From positions 56,892,666-56,956,665 of the forward strand of contig CM039179.1 of the NCBI GenBank assembly GCA_008360975.2: DNA of 64,000 bases, in the 5' to 3' direction. Numbering within the stretch: the stretch's first letter is position 1; the number at the start of each line of letters is the position of its first letter. Below, in pieces: positions 35,262 to 47,430 of the stretch. The position numbers and the translations under genes are program-made. This stretch comes from Lichenostomus cassidix (Eukaryota; Chordata; Aves; Passeriformes; Meliphagidae). Under the pieces are notes generated by a model. It was not told where the DNA came from and did not search any database. It saw nothing but the letters and a program-made list of their open reading frames with translations.

Positions 35262-38157
35262 ATGTTTGTGCCTAAACAAACTCTTTCTTCCAGCAGTTTC
35301 AGTCTCTATCTTCTTTTCTTAAATCCTACGCTTGAGAAACAGATTTGTCGCTTCCTCTCCATATCAGCTTTCAATGGATATAAATATGGTTTAGCATGTC
35401 CTTCCTTGATTTTCTAGGGAAAATTATGCCAGCCCTTTCCATCTATTTTTGTACCTCATATTTTCTAGATCATTCCTGTGCTTTCTGGAGAGTTTGTGTT
35501 TTCTTTATATCTCTCATAAAATGCAATGTTTAAAATGTTTTAAGTGTTACTTCTTACATTTTACATGATAAAACACTGTTCATACTTCCTTATAGATGCC
35601 CAAGAATGTTTGCCTCTTTCTGCTAACTACCTAATCAAAAGTCTAGTATTTGAATAGATAATTATTATAAGCTTATGAAAATGTAGATGTCCCTACTTGA
35701 TTTTATCCCTATTTTCTCCAATTTATGGAAATAAATTGAAATTCATTCCTGTCTTTCTTAACATTCCAACTGCCTATCCATGTTTCCTATCATCCACAAT
35801 AAAAATCTTGCTCTCTAGTTTATCAAAAAGGTCATCATTGAAACATTGGATGCTCTAGTTTGATGTTTGTTCGGGTATCATTATTTATCATTATTTTGAA
35901 ACTAGGGGAGGACTATTTATTACTATTGCTCTTTCAGGCTTTTATGCCAAATTACTTCAGGCAAAGTACACAGAGCACATACTTGATGTGGATTTACAAT
36001 TGTAAAAGGTTAGATATATATCTGGAAGCTATCTAGGTTTCTTCTGTCACCTGAAACAACCAATGTTCTTCGGGGGCCACAAAACTTGTAGTAACATAAT
36101 AAGCTTTCAGTGTTCTCAGGGAAAAATAAGGAAAAAAGGAAGAATATATAATGATGAAAATCTAATACTTATTAGTTAGATTAGTTAGATAAAGGAAAGC
36201 TTATGTTGCAAATCTATTATACTGAACAGTCAGAGAATATGCCAGTAAATTTCCTGTTTTATTACAATATTTAAAAAAAAATTCTCTGGCTGAGACAGAT
36301 TAAGAAAAGAAAGAGGCTGATAATCAATTTTCCTTGTACTCATTGAATCTTTACACATGGAAACTTTTCCTGCAGCTTTTTCCTCTAAAAAAATTTGTGG
36401 GTACTTCAAGCAACAAACTCTACACTATCACCTCTTTGTCTCTGAGAAAATAATTTTGTCACATTTGATTTGATGGTGCATTTTATCTTCTACTCTTAGA
36501 TATCCGTTAGACTCAGTCATATCATCTGGTAGTATATATCTATAAAGTCTTGTATATATCTCAGTTAGTCACCCTGAGCTCAGTATTCAGTCAGTGGAAA
36601 GAAGCAGATATTAACAAAGTAAACCATAAAATTATTTTGATGTCTACCTTAGGACATTATGACTAATTTCTTTTCTTTTACTGTAAAAGGAGTCTTCATT
36701 ATTAGTTCTGTATCACAGATGTCTACAGTACTTCTGATGAAACCCCTAATTTTTCCATCAAGTTTCCTATTTCTGACCCCCATACCCACCTCTTCCCCCA
36801 TTCCTCTCCTGCCCTCAAGTCCAAAACCTCCTCCTGGATGAGTATGCTCTGATAACATTAGGAAACAGAATATTTCTGCTCTTTTCTGGGATTTCACATG
36901 ATCCAAAAAGATTCTGTCAGGCAAACAACCAGATATGTGTTTTCTTGTCACCTTTTCACTAACATTTACAGAATCCATGCAGTAAACTTACAGCAAATAA
37001 ATAAAACAGATAGCTACTGTGCCAAACTGCTCTTTACTAGAAAGGCTACTACCTATTTTTTTCATATTTTTCCAATTTGAAATATGAGAACTGAATGGTA
37101 ACAAAAGAAAATACGTTCAGAAATTCATTCATTTAAACTGAAATAATAAAATTGGAGGAGAGTATCTAATAAAACTTCATGATGGTTGCTTTATAGTCAA
37201 AAGAAGTGACTTTTGCAACAGAGAAAGTGATTTTATGCCTTTGAGTTTTGACACAGACAAGACCATTCAAGAATATTTCACTGGTTTTTCTAATATATCA
37301 CCTATAGTGATGATGTTCTTTTATTTGCAGTTACAGAATTTAAACCACTCTCACTAATCTTATGATGATGACTTAAGCATATTGGTTTATGTCAGATGTA
37401 GCTACTAAGTGTAACAATATGAATAAAGTCTGCTGGTCATCCTCCCCCACCCAGGTATGCTTTTTATGCTATCTTTTTAAACAAAGTGACCGCTCACAAT
37501 ATTGAATAAAAAAATAATAAGGAAAAGACAACAGCACCCGGATTGTTCCAGAAGCAGGGTATAGTTCTGGAAACATAAGGTTTCATTTCTCCTTTGTTAT
37601 TTTATCCTGTGGAAGGGTTGACACAGGAAAGACAAGTAGTTTTGAAACATTTTTAGGCTGCAGACAATGCATATTTTTGCACTGCACACATAGCTCACTC
37701 TAAGCTAATGAAATTCTATTTAAAATTAGCTTATTTTTTAAAAAAGAAAAGAAGCAGTAGTCGTATTCTCTGGCTTCTTGGAATCGGTTGAGGCTTCCTG
37801 TTCTGCAGAAATTACCAAAATAATTGATAACGGCAGCAGTTGGGTTCTTCAGCAATATAAAAAGTACAAAGAAAATGCTATTCACTCAGCCACCGAAAAT
37901 TATAAATGCTGAACTCCCAAGGTAATTGATCACAAGGAAGATAATGTTGAAATGCACAAAATCCAGAGGAAGAGACATTCTCAAGAAAATGTAAATTAAA
38001 ATACTTGAACAGTTTCCATTATCAGCAAGAAAATGTTATAAATATATCTTACTCAATGTAATTGATAGTACAAAGTTCAGCGTTCAATCAAGTTTTGAGA
38101 AGTGTCTCTAAAATTATGTAAAATCTCAACACACTCATAGCTCTAAACATATCTGAA

Positions 38158-38430
38158 ATGCAAGTTCAAGATGTGTTTCAGGTGTACAGCTCCTATTTCA
38201 AACATGAGCAGCTGATTACTCAGCTTCATTCATTGCAAGCTAGCTGTCAAAAAGAAGGATTGTTGAAGTCAGTTCAGAAATATCTTCGTTCTCTCAGCCA
38301 GATTGAATGTCAGCTGTTTTCCAAAGCAGTGAAATTAATAAAAACAATTCTTTGGTAAAGGCAGGAAATGCAGTAAGCTCAGAAGTCTTCTCGTTCACTA
38401 ATCACTCAGTGTCAAAGAGACAAATAAAGG
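38158..38430 (+). pseudogene. hAT/ZMYM-type transposase C-terminus, decayed
   Basis: The frame encodes DVFQVYSSYFKHEQLITQLH, then a Ser/Gln-rich linker, then LFSKAVKLIKTIL. After a 2-base shift at about 38349 it continues LVKAGNAVSSEVFS. This resembles the C-terminal dimerisation block of hAT transposases and their ZMYM1-like relatives, which typically read LFSEVVKLIK-ILV-PATNA-SERSFS. Downstream resemblance fades quickly. I see no N-terminal zinc finger or catalytic segments upstream. Identification rests on a short remembered motif, so a chance match cannot be excluded. Confidence 0.45.
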
Positions 38431-41039
38431 TCTGTTTCACTGGGTGTGTACATTCCAGCTGATCACCTGTGCATAATTTGTACTTACCTAGCTTGGTTGG
38501 TTAGTTCCCAAAAGCTCATTGGAAAACTTTGTGCAGGACATGATTCCCAACATGTTAACATTCTTGGTAAAACTAATAGTAATAAATTAACAATAAACAG
38601 CCTTTTGTACTGAACTTAATTGCATTCAATTATTCAATTAAATTATTAAATCTAATGTCAGTATAGCATCTGAAGTAATCAGCAATGTTCAGTTTATAAT
38701 GGAACTTGCTTATGCTGCTAGATGTGTTATGTGCAAGATTTTCATTTTCAGCCTTTGGCAGAAGCCGTACTAGTTTTGACTGTACTATTTCATTTCTTGG
38801 CTATATCAGTGGGAAACGAAGTTTTGAGAAAACCTTCAAAGGATAGAATTGATAGAGCCCTTTAAATATATTTTGTTTCCAGATTTCTTGTGAAAGCTGT
38901 GATTATGTCTCAGTAATCCTATTTTTTATTTCTGGAATAATTTTATTGTACACAAATTTCTTTTTCATAGTTCAGAACCCAAAGCATCCTTATATTTCTT
39001 CCCTGATTTTTGAATCTGATTTTTTCAGCAGCTGCAGTTTACTGTTTTATATCTGTTTACTTTTTTATATCTGTTTATTCTGATAATTTCTCTTCCTATT
39101 ATGTTATTTCAGTTTTCTTTTACCTTTTTCTTTCTTTTCCTTTGTGAGTTGTTTGTTTGTTTGCTTCATTCATATGTTTTTCTGATAATGCTCTTCCACT
39201 GTTTTTTTCCTCAGATCAAAATGTCATCTGTGCAGACATCAGTAACCTATATGACATCAGAAATATATTGCATTTTTTGGTAAAACACCGTGTGTACTGA
39301 ACACAGCCCAAATGGCAGCTTGAGAAACAGTGTTTCCCAAAGGGGCTGTTTGTGCACAAATATATCCTCTGTTTTTCTCAGGGCAGCTAGCATAACCCTG
39401 GTGATGTATGAAGCATAAAAAATAAACAAACTTGGCATCAGCCATCACCTTCTGAACATCTCTCCTTTGAAATAAGAACAGAAATATTAGCAAACTAACT
39501 TAATTTTTGGGGGTTTTGGTTACCAGCTGACAAATCTGTCAAAAATGTGTCAATTCTGACAATTTTCCTACAATGGCAGTGACTATATGCACTCCAGTAG
39601 TTTGATACACAGTGATTTCCAGACAAATATTCTCATTCTAACTTTACATAGAGGACCTGTGGCAATGAAAGGGGAGACATTTAGCCTTCTTCACTAATTT
39701 TCTAGATTTCTGTATTTCTCAGTTTTTGGAGGACCTATTCATAGAGGTTTTTTCTGATTTTTGTAATGAAATTACTCTTCATTAGGCACAGGGGATAAGA
39801 AATTTTCATTTCAAAAAGTTATAAAAAAGTCATCTAATATTGACACATTATGTCATACACATATATTTGCTCATTTGTGTAATTCATAGTGAAATGAAGC
39901 TCATAATTTTCAGCTCTTTCGCCTTCTCCCCTGCCATTCTGTCTATCACTGGTTGTAAACAGACCTCATTTTTCCCTCAGATTTCCACGTTAATATTGAG
40001 AATGTTTGATTTACTTGGGTCAGGAACACATTCATCTTCTTCGTGTAGTATTGGTCTTAATTCAAATGCAAAATTCCTCTAAGCTAATTGAACTGCTGTG
40101 TTATGAGATTGCTGGTCTTTGCAAATGTGTCATAATAATCTAATAAATTCTCATGCTTATGTTGTATTTTGCAATGTTTGTATTTTATTTCTAAATAATG
40201 AGTATTATAATGTTAGGGCTGATTGAGTGAGTATCTGCCATTTCTTAGTATTTGTGAGCTTTTTTGTGGGTTTACTTGCTTGGAATCCTTTTTTTCTCAC
40301 ATTGCTATTTTATGGTTTCACATTAATGCATTTTATCTAAGCTAAAGTGCAACTTTTGGTTTAAAGTGGGTGATCTTTTGTGCTTGGGAAATCATCATCA
40401 TCCCATTCATTCATCTGAAACACCTTTCTCCCTCTCTTTCTCACTGAATTACATATGACAGATAGAGTCATAATTTGGTATAAAATTTTAATGTTACAGT
40501 AGTAGTGTTACCTTTCTAATACATTCCAGATGTTGGTACTGCCCACTGCTGACATATGTTGTATAAAATAGTCTTCACAGGTATCTTTATTTCTGGAGTT
40601 GCAAATGGATTACAGTTATTCTGGATTGTAGTTGACTTGGATTTTCAATAAAGCTGTTTTCTTAAATTCTCTTCTCTGTTCCAAATCAAGGAAAGCAGAG
40701 CACTGTTTCAGTTAATGTGTGACTTCTACTTTATTATGACAACATTTTAGCTATTGTAGTACAGAACACACTTCTGTCTAGCTTGTGCTAGAGATATCAA
40801 AATGATGCCACAAATCTTCTCACTGCATTTAATTGCTTTCAAATGCTTCTCTGAGCTGACAGGCCAAACAGCTTCCAAATGAGCCATTATTTCACACACA
40901 GGCAGCATGCTGCTATCAAATAAGAGGCAATATTAAGGAATTCATATGAATACTATTCTCAGCTTTGCAAACTTTGTTTATATTTACAATAAGGTTTTGC
41001 ATTGCAATTAGAAACAAAGGAGTGGGCTTTTTTTCTTTG
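38431..41039. other. AT-rich DNA, no gene recognised
   Basis: No supported gene. A near-duplicate TTTTATATCTGTTTA motif occurs twice in tandem around 39043-39079. The overlapping minus-strand open frames at 39247-39493 have no domain. Confidence 0.55.
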
Positions 41040-41045
41040 TTTATT
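41040..41045 (-). terminator. poly(A) signal AATAAA near candidate exon
   Basis: On the minus strand AATAAA occurs 84 bases downstream of the TGA that closes the candidate exon at 41129. The hexamer is common by chance in AT-rich DNA, so it only supports the exon weakly. Confidence 0.35.
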
Positions 41046-41128
41046 TTCTGTGAAAACAAATTGAAAACCAGATAAAAATGAGTGGCATGCTGTCAACACA
41101 TTGTCTAATGCAACTTAGGACATCATTT

Positions 41129-41330
41129 TCATGCTTTATAGCAACAGCACATTGGTGGCTCCTGACCACCTTGAGGTACACTAGATCCTACAGGTCTTCC
41201 ACCAAACAGTTTTCCAGCTGGACAACACGCAATATGCATTGGTGTCTGTGACTCTTCCTTCCCAGGTGCAGGACTTGGTATTTTTTCTTGGTGACCTTCA
41301 TCAGATTCCCTCTTTTTTGATGGCTTCCAG
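41129..41330 (-). CDS. candidate 3'-terminal coding exon, unknown gene
   Basis: Read on the minus strand, a TTTTTGTATAG acceptor (AG at 41331-41332) opens a 202-bp segment that encodes WKPSKKRESDEGHQEKIPSP, a Gly/Pro/Cys-rich middle with LFGGRPVGSSVPQGG, and the end PPMCCCYKA before TGA. The stretch is GC-richer than its surroundings and its amino-acid use is protein-like: polar, with Lys, Glu, Pro and Cys, and few of the Phe/Ile/Asn runs that AT-rich noise gives. The terminal CCC could be palmitoylated; that is inference. An AATAAA lies 84 bases after the stop. I do not recognise the protein and see no other exon in the window. A lineage-specific non-coding exon or chance frame remains possible. 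Confidence 0.35.
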
Positions 41331-44297
41331 CTATACAAAAATCTAATACAGCATGAAAATTACCACAAATAAAAGTATCTTTAAAAGAGTGAAATCAACA
41401 CCAATTTGGAGTTTAGGATTGGTTCCTCTATATGTGAAAGAGATAGTAACTTACTGAGAGTCTATGTATCAAGTTAATACTAATATGACAACATTTTTGT
41501 TCATCGGGGAAGATTTCCTGGTAATTCAAGTAGTTCAAATAGAAGATAAAATTACGTTTGTGGATTAGGTGCAAAAGGTGAAGATTTCAAGTACCTACTT
41601 TTTTGTTATTTTCTCTATTTAAAAAGAAAATCTTTTTCTTTCATATTATTAATCTTTGTTCTTGCTTTCTGTCATAATTTTGGGGCATTTTTTCTTGTGT
41701 TAAAAAGTTCAAGAATAGTAGGCTATAAGAATATTAATCTCTTACAGGTAGAGTCGTTGGGCCAAATTTGTCAATTCAGTTTCTACCAACATAAGCCCAG
41801 CATTTAACTATGAATTTAACCATGTGAGATTTCTTCCTCCTTACATGACAGGTCAGAGGAGAATTCAGTCTAAGTAACTGCTTCTTTTTATTTTACCACA
41901 ATCTACCTATTCAAATTTTTATTTGTAACACTAAATAAAAATCACCATTGAAAAAACTGTAAAATATTGTGGAAAAGGGTATGAAATGGTAGGTCCTGTC
42001 TGAAATTTTAATCCCAGTTGGGAAATGAGTCAATAATTAGTACATCCATTGAATAATGAATCAATAATGAGGCTAAAAAGAAGGAACCTTTATCATATGA
42101 AAATTATAAAATAAAGTCTTCTACTCAGCAATTTACAATTCATATAATACTACTGATTGTATCTGGCATAGAAGTTGCAATTAAAAAGCTTTTTCCTGAA
42201 GTTATTTATTCAATTAGTTACTAATACAAACTATGTTTTGAACTAATTTGTTCTCTTTTAGAAACAAAATGAAAACATTGATTATTATATGCATTTTTCT
42301 CCTTACATTACAAAATAATTTCCTTTCCATATTCTGTTGCATTATTTAATTGCAAAAGGTGTATTTAAAAAAAAAAAAAAAAAAAAAAAGAGGGTATATT
42401 TCAAAATCTTCCTAGTAAAAATGTGTAGCAATCTTTTTGAGGTATTGCTGTAAAAAAAAATGGATATTCTGCTGGTCAATTGCTGAAGGTGTAAGTCATG
42501 CTCAGTAACTTTAGTGATGTGTTTATTCACTTAGGATTGGGTATTGCTCTTGTTGTTGCCTACATAATATTTATGGAGAAATTATGAGGACTTTGAGCAT
42601 TCCAGCTAAGGGTAATCAGCCTGTGAAATCTCAAGGTTCCTTGGCAAAACATCTTATATTAAACATTAGTGCCTAAGTGTCTTAAAGAGAGCACAGGAAC
42701 TCTTATTAGCTCATGTAAAGAGGGCAGTTTTTCAGAGCAGCAAATCTTACCAGCCTTTGTCATTCTATCACAGAGTAGGAAGATTTTTTCAACTTTTACA
42801 TATTTTTTGAAAGCACCAATACTTCCTGATGGGACCTGTTGTTTCTAAGTTCATTATCAGCAGGTCAACTAAGTTTTTACATCTTCTTTAAGTGTTCTCT
42901 GAAGGTTTTAAGGCCATAAGACTTCTGAGCTCATGCATTATCGCTCTTAAAGAAAACTACAGTGCTTGGTCTTTGTTCTGAGGTTCTGCTGTTTAAAGTC
43001 ATGCACTTTTAAGGAACTGAGACAACATCTATTTTCTTCCGTCTTTCCTTATAGAAAAATATTCTGGAACAAAAAGTTTTCATTCCCACATTTGGAATAG
43101 AGAAGAAGGCTTATTTTCCTCAACATCTTTGAACTCTTAGTGCAGAATGTGGAACACTTGCTTCTTGTGTAAAAATGAATTCTGATAATCAGAAATAGGC
43201 CCTTAATATTGCAGATAATTTCAGCTAGATTTCTGGCGTTTTTTTTCTTGAGACAAGAAAATAGTATCAGATTTTTTCATATACATCAGAAGGTGGTGTT
43301 TGACTTTGTTTCATCAAACAAATGTTTGTTTTATTCCTTTTTGGTTTTTAATTAATTATTAAAAACTCATATGAAGAGTGAACTATTAAGTGTCATAATC
43401 ATTAAATGTACCTTGTACATAGTATGTGAGGGAAGAATTGGGACTCAAGCAAGTGAAGCAAATTAAATTAAATGGCCATAATGTTAAATTTATTACAAAA
43501 AGTTAATAATAGACTTCTGAATTGAAACCAAGGTTGTGCAATTTACCAGATCTGGTGGCTTGTAATACTGTTGTAAACTCAAAATATCACCACATTGGAG
43601 TGGGTAAGATACCTTTAGATTAAAACTGTTATTTCTACAGAATATATAGTAGAGTATTACTTTTTTTGATTCTTCTTGGGGTTTTTTTTATTTTTGAATT
43701 TTAACCTTTGCAGATAACTTGCACACTGTTTAGACACATAGTCTTTTTTATTTTCTTTTTTTTTTTCTATGTAACTGCATTAGATAGCAAGCTTTCAAAG
43801 AGAACAACTCCATGCAATTAAGTTGCAGCATAAGATAGAAATCTCATTAGCTATTACCCATAGTGAGACGCTGACGGAAGTTTATTCTACATTAGTTAAG
43901 CTAAACAGTAAGCTAACATTTATCATAATTTCCCTGTGGTTCGCACTATTTATAATACTCAGGAAGAATTAATATTGCGATGTAAGTGGTGCCAGAAAAT
44001 AAAGTAGTTTATACTGAAAATCAGAAGCACATAAGAAAAAAAAATTAAGGGGATCAGTTTTTAAAATAATTATACACAAATGGAATTTTAATGGAATATG
44101 TTCCTATCAAAACAGTATTTTGTCAAGGAATATAATAGGCAGAATTTCATAATCCTGGAATATTCTATTTGATACTCAATAATCCATGCTTTCAAAAGAC
44201 TGACTTGGCAGAACTCTTCTAATTAACTCTTATACTAGAGACTTATTTGTCACAAATCTTCAGACACTGATATGACTCAAAATTAATTATATAATAT
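41331..44297. other. AT-rich DNA, no gene recognised
   Basis: If the candidate exon at 41129-41330 is real, this would be its upstream intron. It holds a 23-base poly(A) at 42367-42389. No other splice-flanked coding segment was recognised. Confidence 0.55.
42367..42389. repeat. poly(A) run
   Basis: Twenty-three consecutive A residues. No LINE or retrogene body is recognisable upstream. Confidence 0.9.
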
Positions 44298-44412
44298 ACT
44301 GAGCTGGAAGGGAACCACAAAGGTCATAGTGTCCAACTCCTGGCCCTGCACAGGACCACCCTAGAGAGCACTACACCCTAGAGAGCACTACAAGCATTGC
44401 CCAAACACTTGA
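44298..44412 (-). mobile_element. CR1 LINE fragment, reverse orientation
   Basis: TACTGAGCTGGAAGGGAACC followed by AAGGTCATAGTGTCCAACTC and CTGGCCCTGCACAGGACC is the reverse complement of a CR1 3' region. A 17-base unit, CTAGAGAGCACTACACC, is tandemly duplicated inside it (44361-44377 and 44378-44393). Confidence 0.85.
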
Positions 44413-46530
44413 ACTGTTGTGTTGTATATTTGCCTTATCCAGAAAACTTTTTGCCTTGTTGGTACAAGAGAGGTGAATCCCAGAAAATAATTGGTCATGA
44501 TTCAGTTACTTAGGCATAAGAACATGCGTAGGCATCCAGTACCATTTCCAACAATGTTGATACCTCATTTTTTCATACAGATCTGTCAAGCCTTGGAGGA
44601 ACCCCAGGTCTGAAGCAGTTTTTGGAGACCATGCCCCAAGGCAAATAAAAGGACATCAATGTCTGTGTTTGCACTCCAGATTCAAGATGTGTTAAGAAGA
44701 AATATCAGAATTAATGCATTTCCTTTTATAGGATAGCTTTCAGCAGCACTGCAATGATTATTCTCAACATGCAGCAGCAGATGTCTTCAAAGAAGAAATG
44801 GAGTGACTATTTTTTTCTGCAGTGTGGAACACAGACTACCAATTTAAACAACAAGCTGCAATTTTTTTTCTTGGTTTTTTTCTCTCTGTCAGGTACCATT
44901 TGCTCTTTCAGTTCTCAGCATGCATGCTCTTTACTTTTTGTAGCTGTGTGTGAGGACAAAACTTTAAGTTTTCCAGAAAACAGGCATGATTTTAGTCCCA
45001 GTAGGATTTTTCTCCATCCTGCATCTTCCTTCCCATACTTACTGGAAAGTGTGTAGATTTTTTACCCTTCCTTCTATGCAACACAGTGCAAGGCCAGAGC
45101 CCCAGAGAATAAAATTTTACAATACCTTAAATATCAGCATGTCTAATCTGCAAGAACTTCATTGTTTCCTTTTATTTACTTTTGCAGGCATGTTGCTTTA
45201 CGCACAAGAGAAAGCTTATTCATAATGATATACAAGAAAGTAAATGAGACAAGAAAATAAATGAGTATTTAGCAATGAGGGAGTGGAACAGTACAATCCT
45301 TACTAATTGGTTATGATATAAGTTTAATAAGCCATTCAGATAACTGCATGCCTTGGATTTGCCTTGTCAGCTGAGCTCTAGAATTTGAGTGGCTCTTCAA
45401 TTTATAGAGTGGACTAAAGCTTAAAATGCAGCAGAATTGCTGGAAAATTTATAAATTTATTTATTGGAATATAAGTGCAACATGGCAAATGAGCTATTAC
45501 AAAGTACACTGAATGCATGGATTGATTATAGTTATTTTAGCTTTTAAAGAATCTCATGCAAATGCTCAAACAGTCCTTTAAATAGCTGGAGTGAAATAAG
45601 TAGGTTTGTGCAGTACAGCTTCTTAATACTCTAAAATAATGCTCTCACTCCCCTATTTAGGCTGCAACTTAAGTCTGCAACTTAAGTTTAAAGTGAGAAT
45701 ATGAATGATATACCACCAAGAAATGGGAGAGGTTATATATAATTTTCTCTGGCTTCATAAGCTGGAAGGTCTTTCTGACACAGTGTGTGTCCTGTATGCA
45801 GCTTTATTTTTCAATGTGCACAAAACACATTGTCTCGCTGCCTACTGTGAGTTTGTGGATCAAATTAGTCACCCTACCTGGGAGAAAGGCTTTCCAGTTT
45901 ACAGAAATGCACCAATATTGTTGTCTAGACAAAATTTTTGCAAATATCGTATTAGAAAATTCTTAAATCTATCAAGTCATGATACACATAAAAACCACAA
46001 GACAACCAGTTAACAGAAGTTCAAAGGTCTCCTGTCTGAATGCTGTTTTGAGCATTACTGTCTGTGGGTGTTAAGAAGCAAAAGCATTCCAGCCAGTATT
46101 TCCTCTGTGTTGCAAAGAGCAAGAATTGTTACCACCATAATGTCTTAACATTTAATACTATCTTAATGTGTTCCAGAACTAGGGTTCTTCTGTTTCCCAT
46201 AGCTGACTCATAATTGGTTTCAAATCTATTATAAGGCCAAAATTCCTGTTTGCCTTTAAAAAAAAATTCTAGTCAGCTAGCCCTCATTAACACCTTAGGT
46301 TTTGATATAACCATTGAATTTCTCTGTATTCTCTGACTGAAATTCTCTGAATGTCAACTCACTCATAGCAGACAGTGAAATAATGAATATCATGCATATT
46401 GAAAACTAGAATGAAACTAGAAATTCTCAGAATTTAAATTTATTGAATTTTGTAGAAATTTGTCAATTCACATTGTAGTCTTTAACTGTCCTTGAAAATT
46501 ACTGCCATCTCTTCTACTACAATGTAATCA
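44413..46530. other. AT-rich DNA, no gene recognised
   Basis: No supported gene. CTGCAACTTAAGT is directly repeated at 45662-45687. The open frames at 44754-45225 and 45705-46013 have no recognisable domain. Confidence 0.55.
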
Positions 46531-46972
46531 GTTCAGGAAGGACATTGAAGTGCTGGAGCAAGTCCAGAGAAGGGCAATGGAGCTGGTGAAGCGTCTGGAG
46601 CACAAATCCTAAGAGAAGCAGCTGAGGCAGCTAGGAGAAAAGGAGGCTCAGGGCTGACCCTATCACTCCATAAAATTACCTGAAAGGAGATTGTAGCCAG
46701 GTGAGGGTTGGTCTCTTCTCTCAGGCAACCAGTGACAGGACAAGAGGATGTAGTTTTAAACTGAACCAGGGGAGGTTTAGGTTGGATATTAGGAAGAATT
46801 TCTTAAGAGAAGGCATGATTAGATATTGGAATGGGCTGTCCAGGGAGGGGGTGTAAGTGTTTAAGGAAAGACTGGACGTGGCATTCAGTTGTCATGGTGG
46901 TGTTGGGTCATTGGCTGGACTCAATGATCTCAGAAGTCTTTTCCAACCTAATTTATTTTGTGATCCTGTGAA
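46531..46972 (+). mobile_element. CR1 LINE 3' fragment
   Basis: A long, well-preserved CR1 3' end: GTGCTGGAGCAAGTCCAGAG, CAGCTGAGGCAGCTAGGAG, CCAGTGACAGGACAAGAGG, GGGGAGGTTTAGGTTGGATA, GGCTGTCCAGGGAGG, ATTGGCTGGACTCAATGATC, then TTTTCCAACCTAAT and a worn TGTGATCCTGTG tail. It is 5'-truncated and about 440 bp long. Confidence 0.95.
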
Positions 46973-46999
46973 TCTCTTTACATATTTCATCCATTCCAG

Positions 47000-47430
47000 C
47001 CATTAATGAAAACAAGACAGGGGTGGGCAGATCCATGAGGAATGACAGCTGAAACATCCTACTAGGATAGGTAAGCCTTTAACAACTACTTCCCCAGAGT
47101 AAGTTTTAAGTGTGTGATTATACCTTAATTGCATTTTCTTAGCTTGCTTATAAGAATGTCACGCATGGCAGTGTCAAAAAACCATAATAAGTCAAGCTGC
47201 ACCTAACCTACTGCTTCTTCTTTATTCACTTGGCCTGTTAGACTGTCAGAGAAAGAAATTAGATTAGTTTGACATGATCAGTTCTTGACAAACTCATGCT
47301 GTCCTTTTTTATCACCTTATTATCTTTGAGGTACTTATAAATTGATTTCTGAATATTTTTTTTTACAGAATCTTGCCAGAAATTGAAGTTAGACTAGCAT
47401 AACTGTAATTCTCCGGGTTTTTTCTTTCTT
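47000..47430 (-). mobile_element. ancient CR1-like element, reverse orientation
   Basis: The stretch TAAGAATGTCACGCATGGCA, then GTCAAAAAACCATAATAAGT, CCTACTGCTTCTTCTTTATT, TTGACATGATCAGTTCTTGA and ACAAACTCATGCTGTCC matches, with much divergence, a CR1-family segment that I know best from turtle and crocodilian genomes, in reverse orientation. It is older than the neighbouring CR1 at 46531-46972. The precise subfamily is unknown. Confidence 0.7.

Larger units (their letters stand above)
32458..38157. other. AT-rich DNA with a duplicated non-coding segment
   Basis: No supported gene. Two related non-coding segments (32716-32913 and 35081-35261) are listed separately. A short AAAC repeat lies at 35042-35060. 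The minus-strand open frame at 33515-33898 is AT-driven (Phe, Leu, Ile rich) and unlike any family I know. The open frames at 36649-36978 show no domain. Confidence 0.55.
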
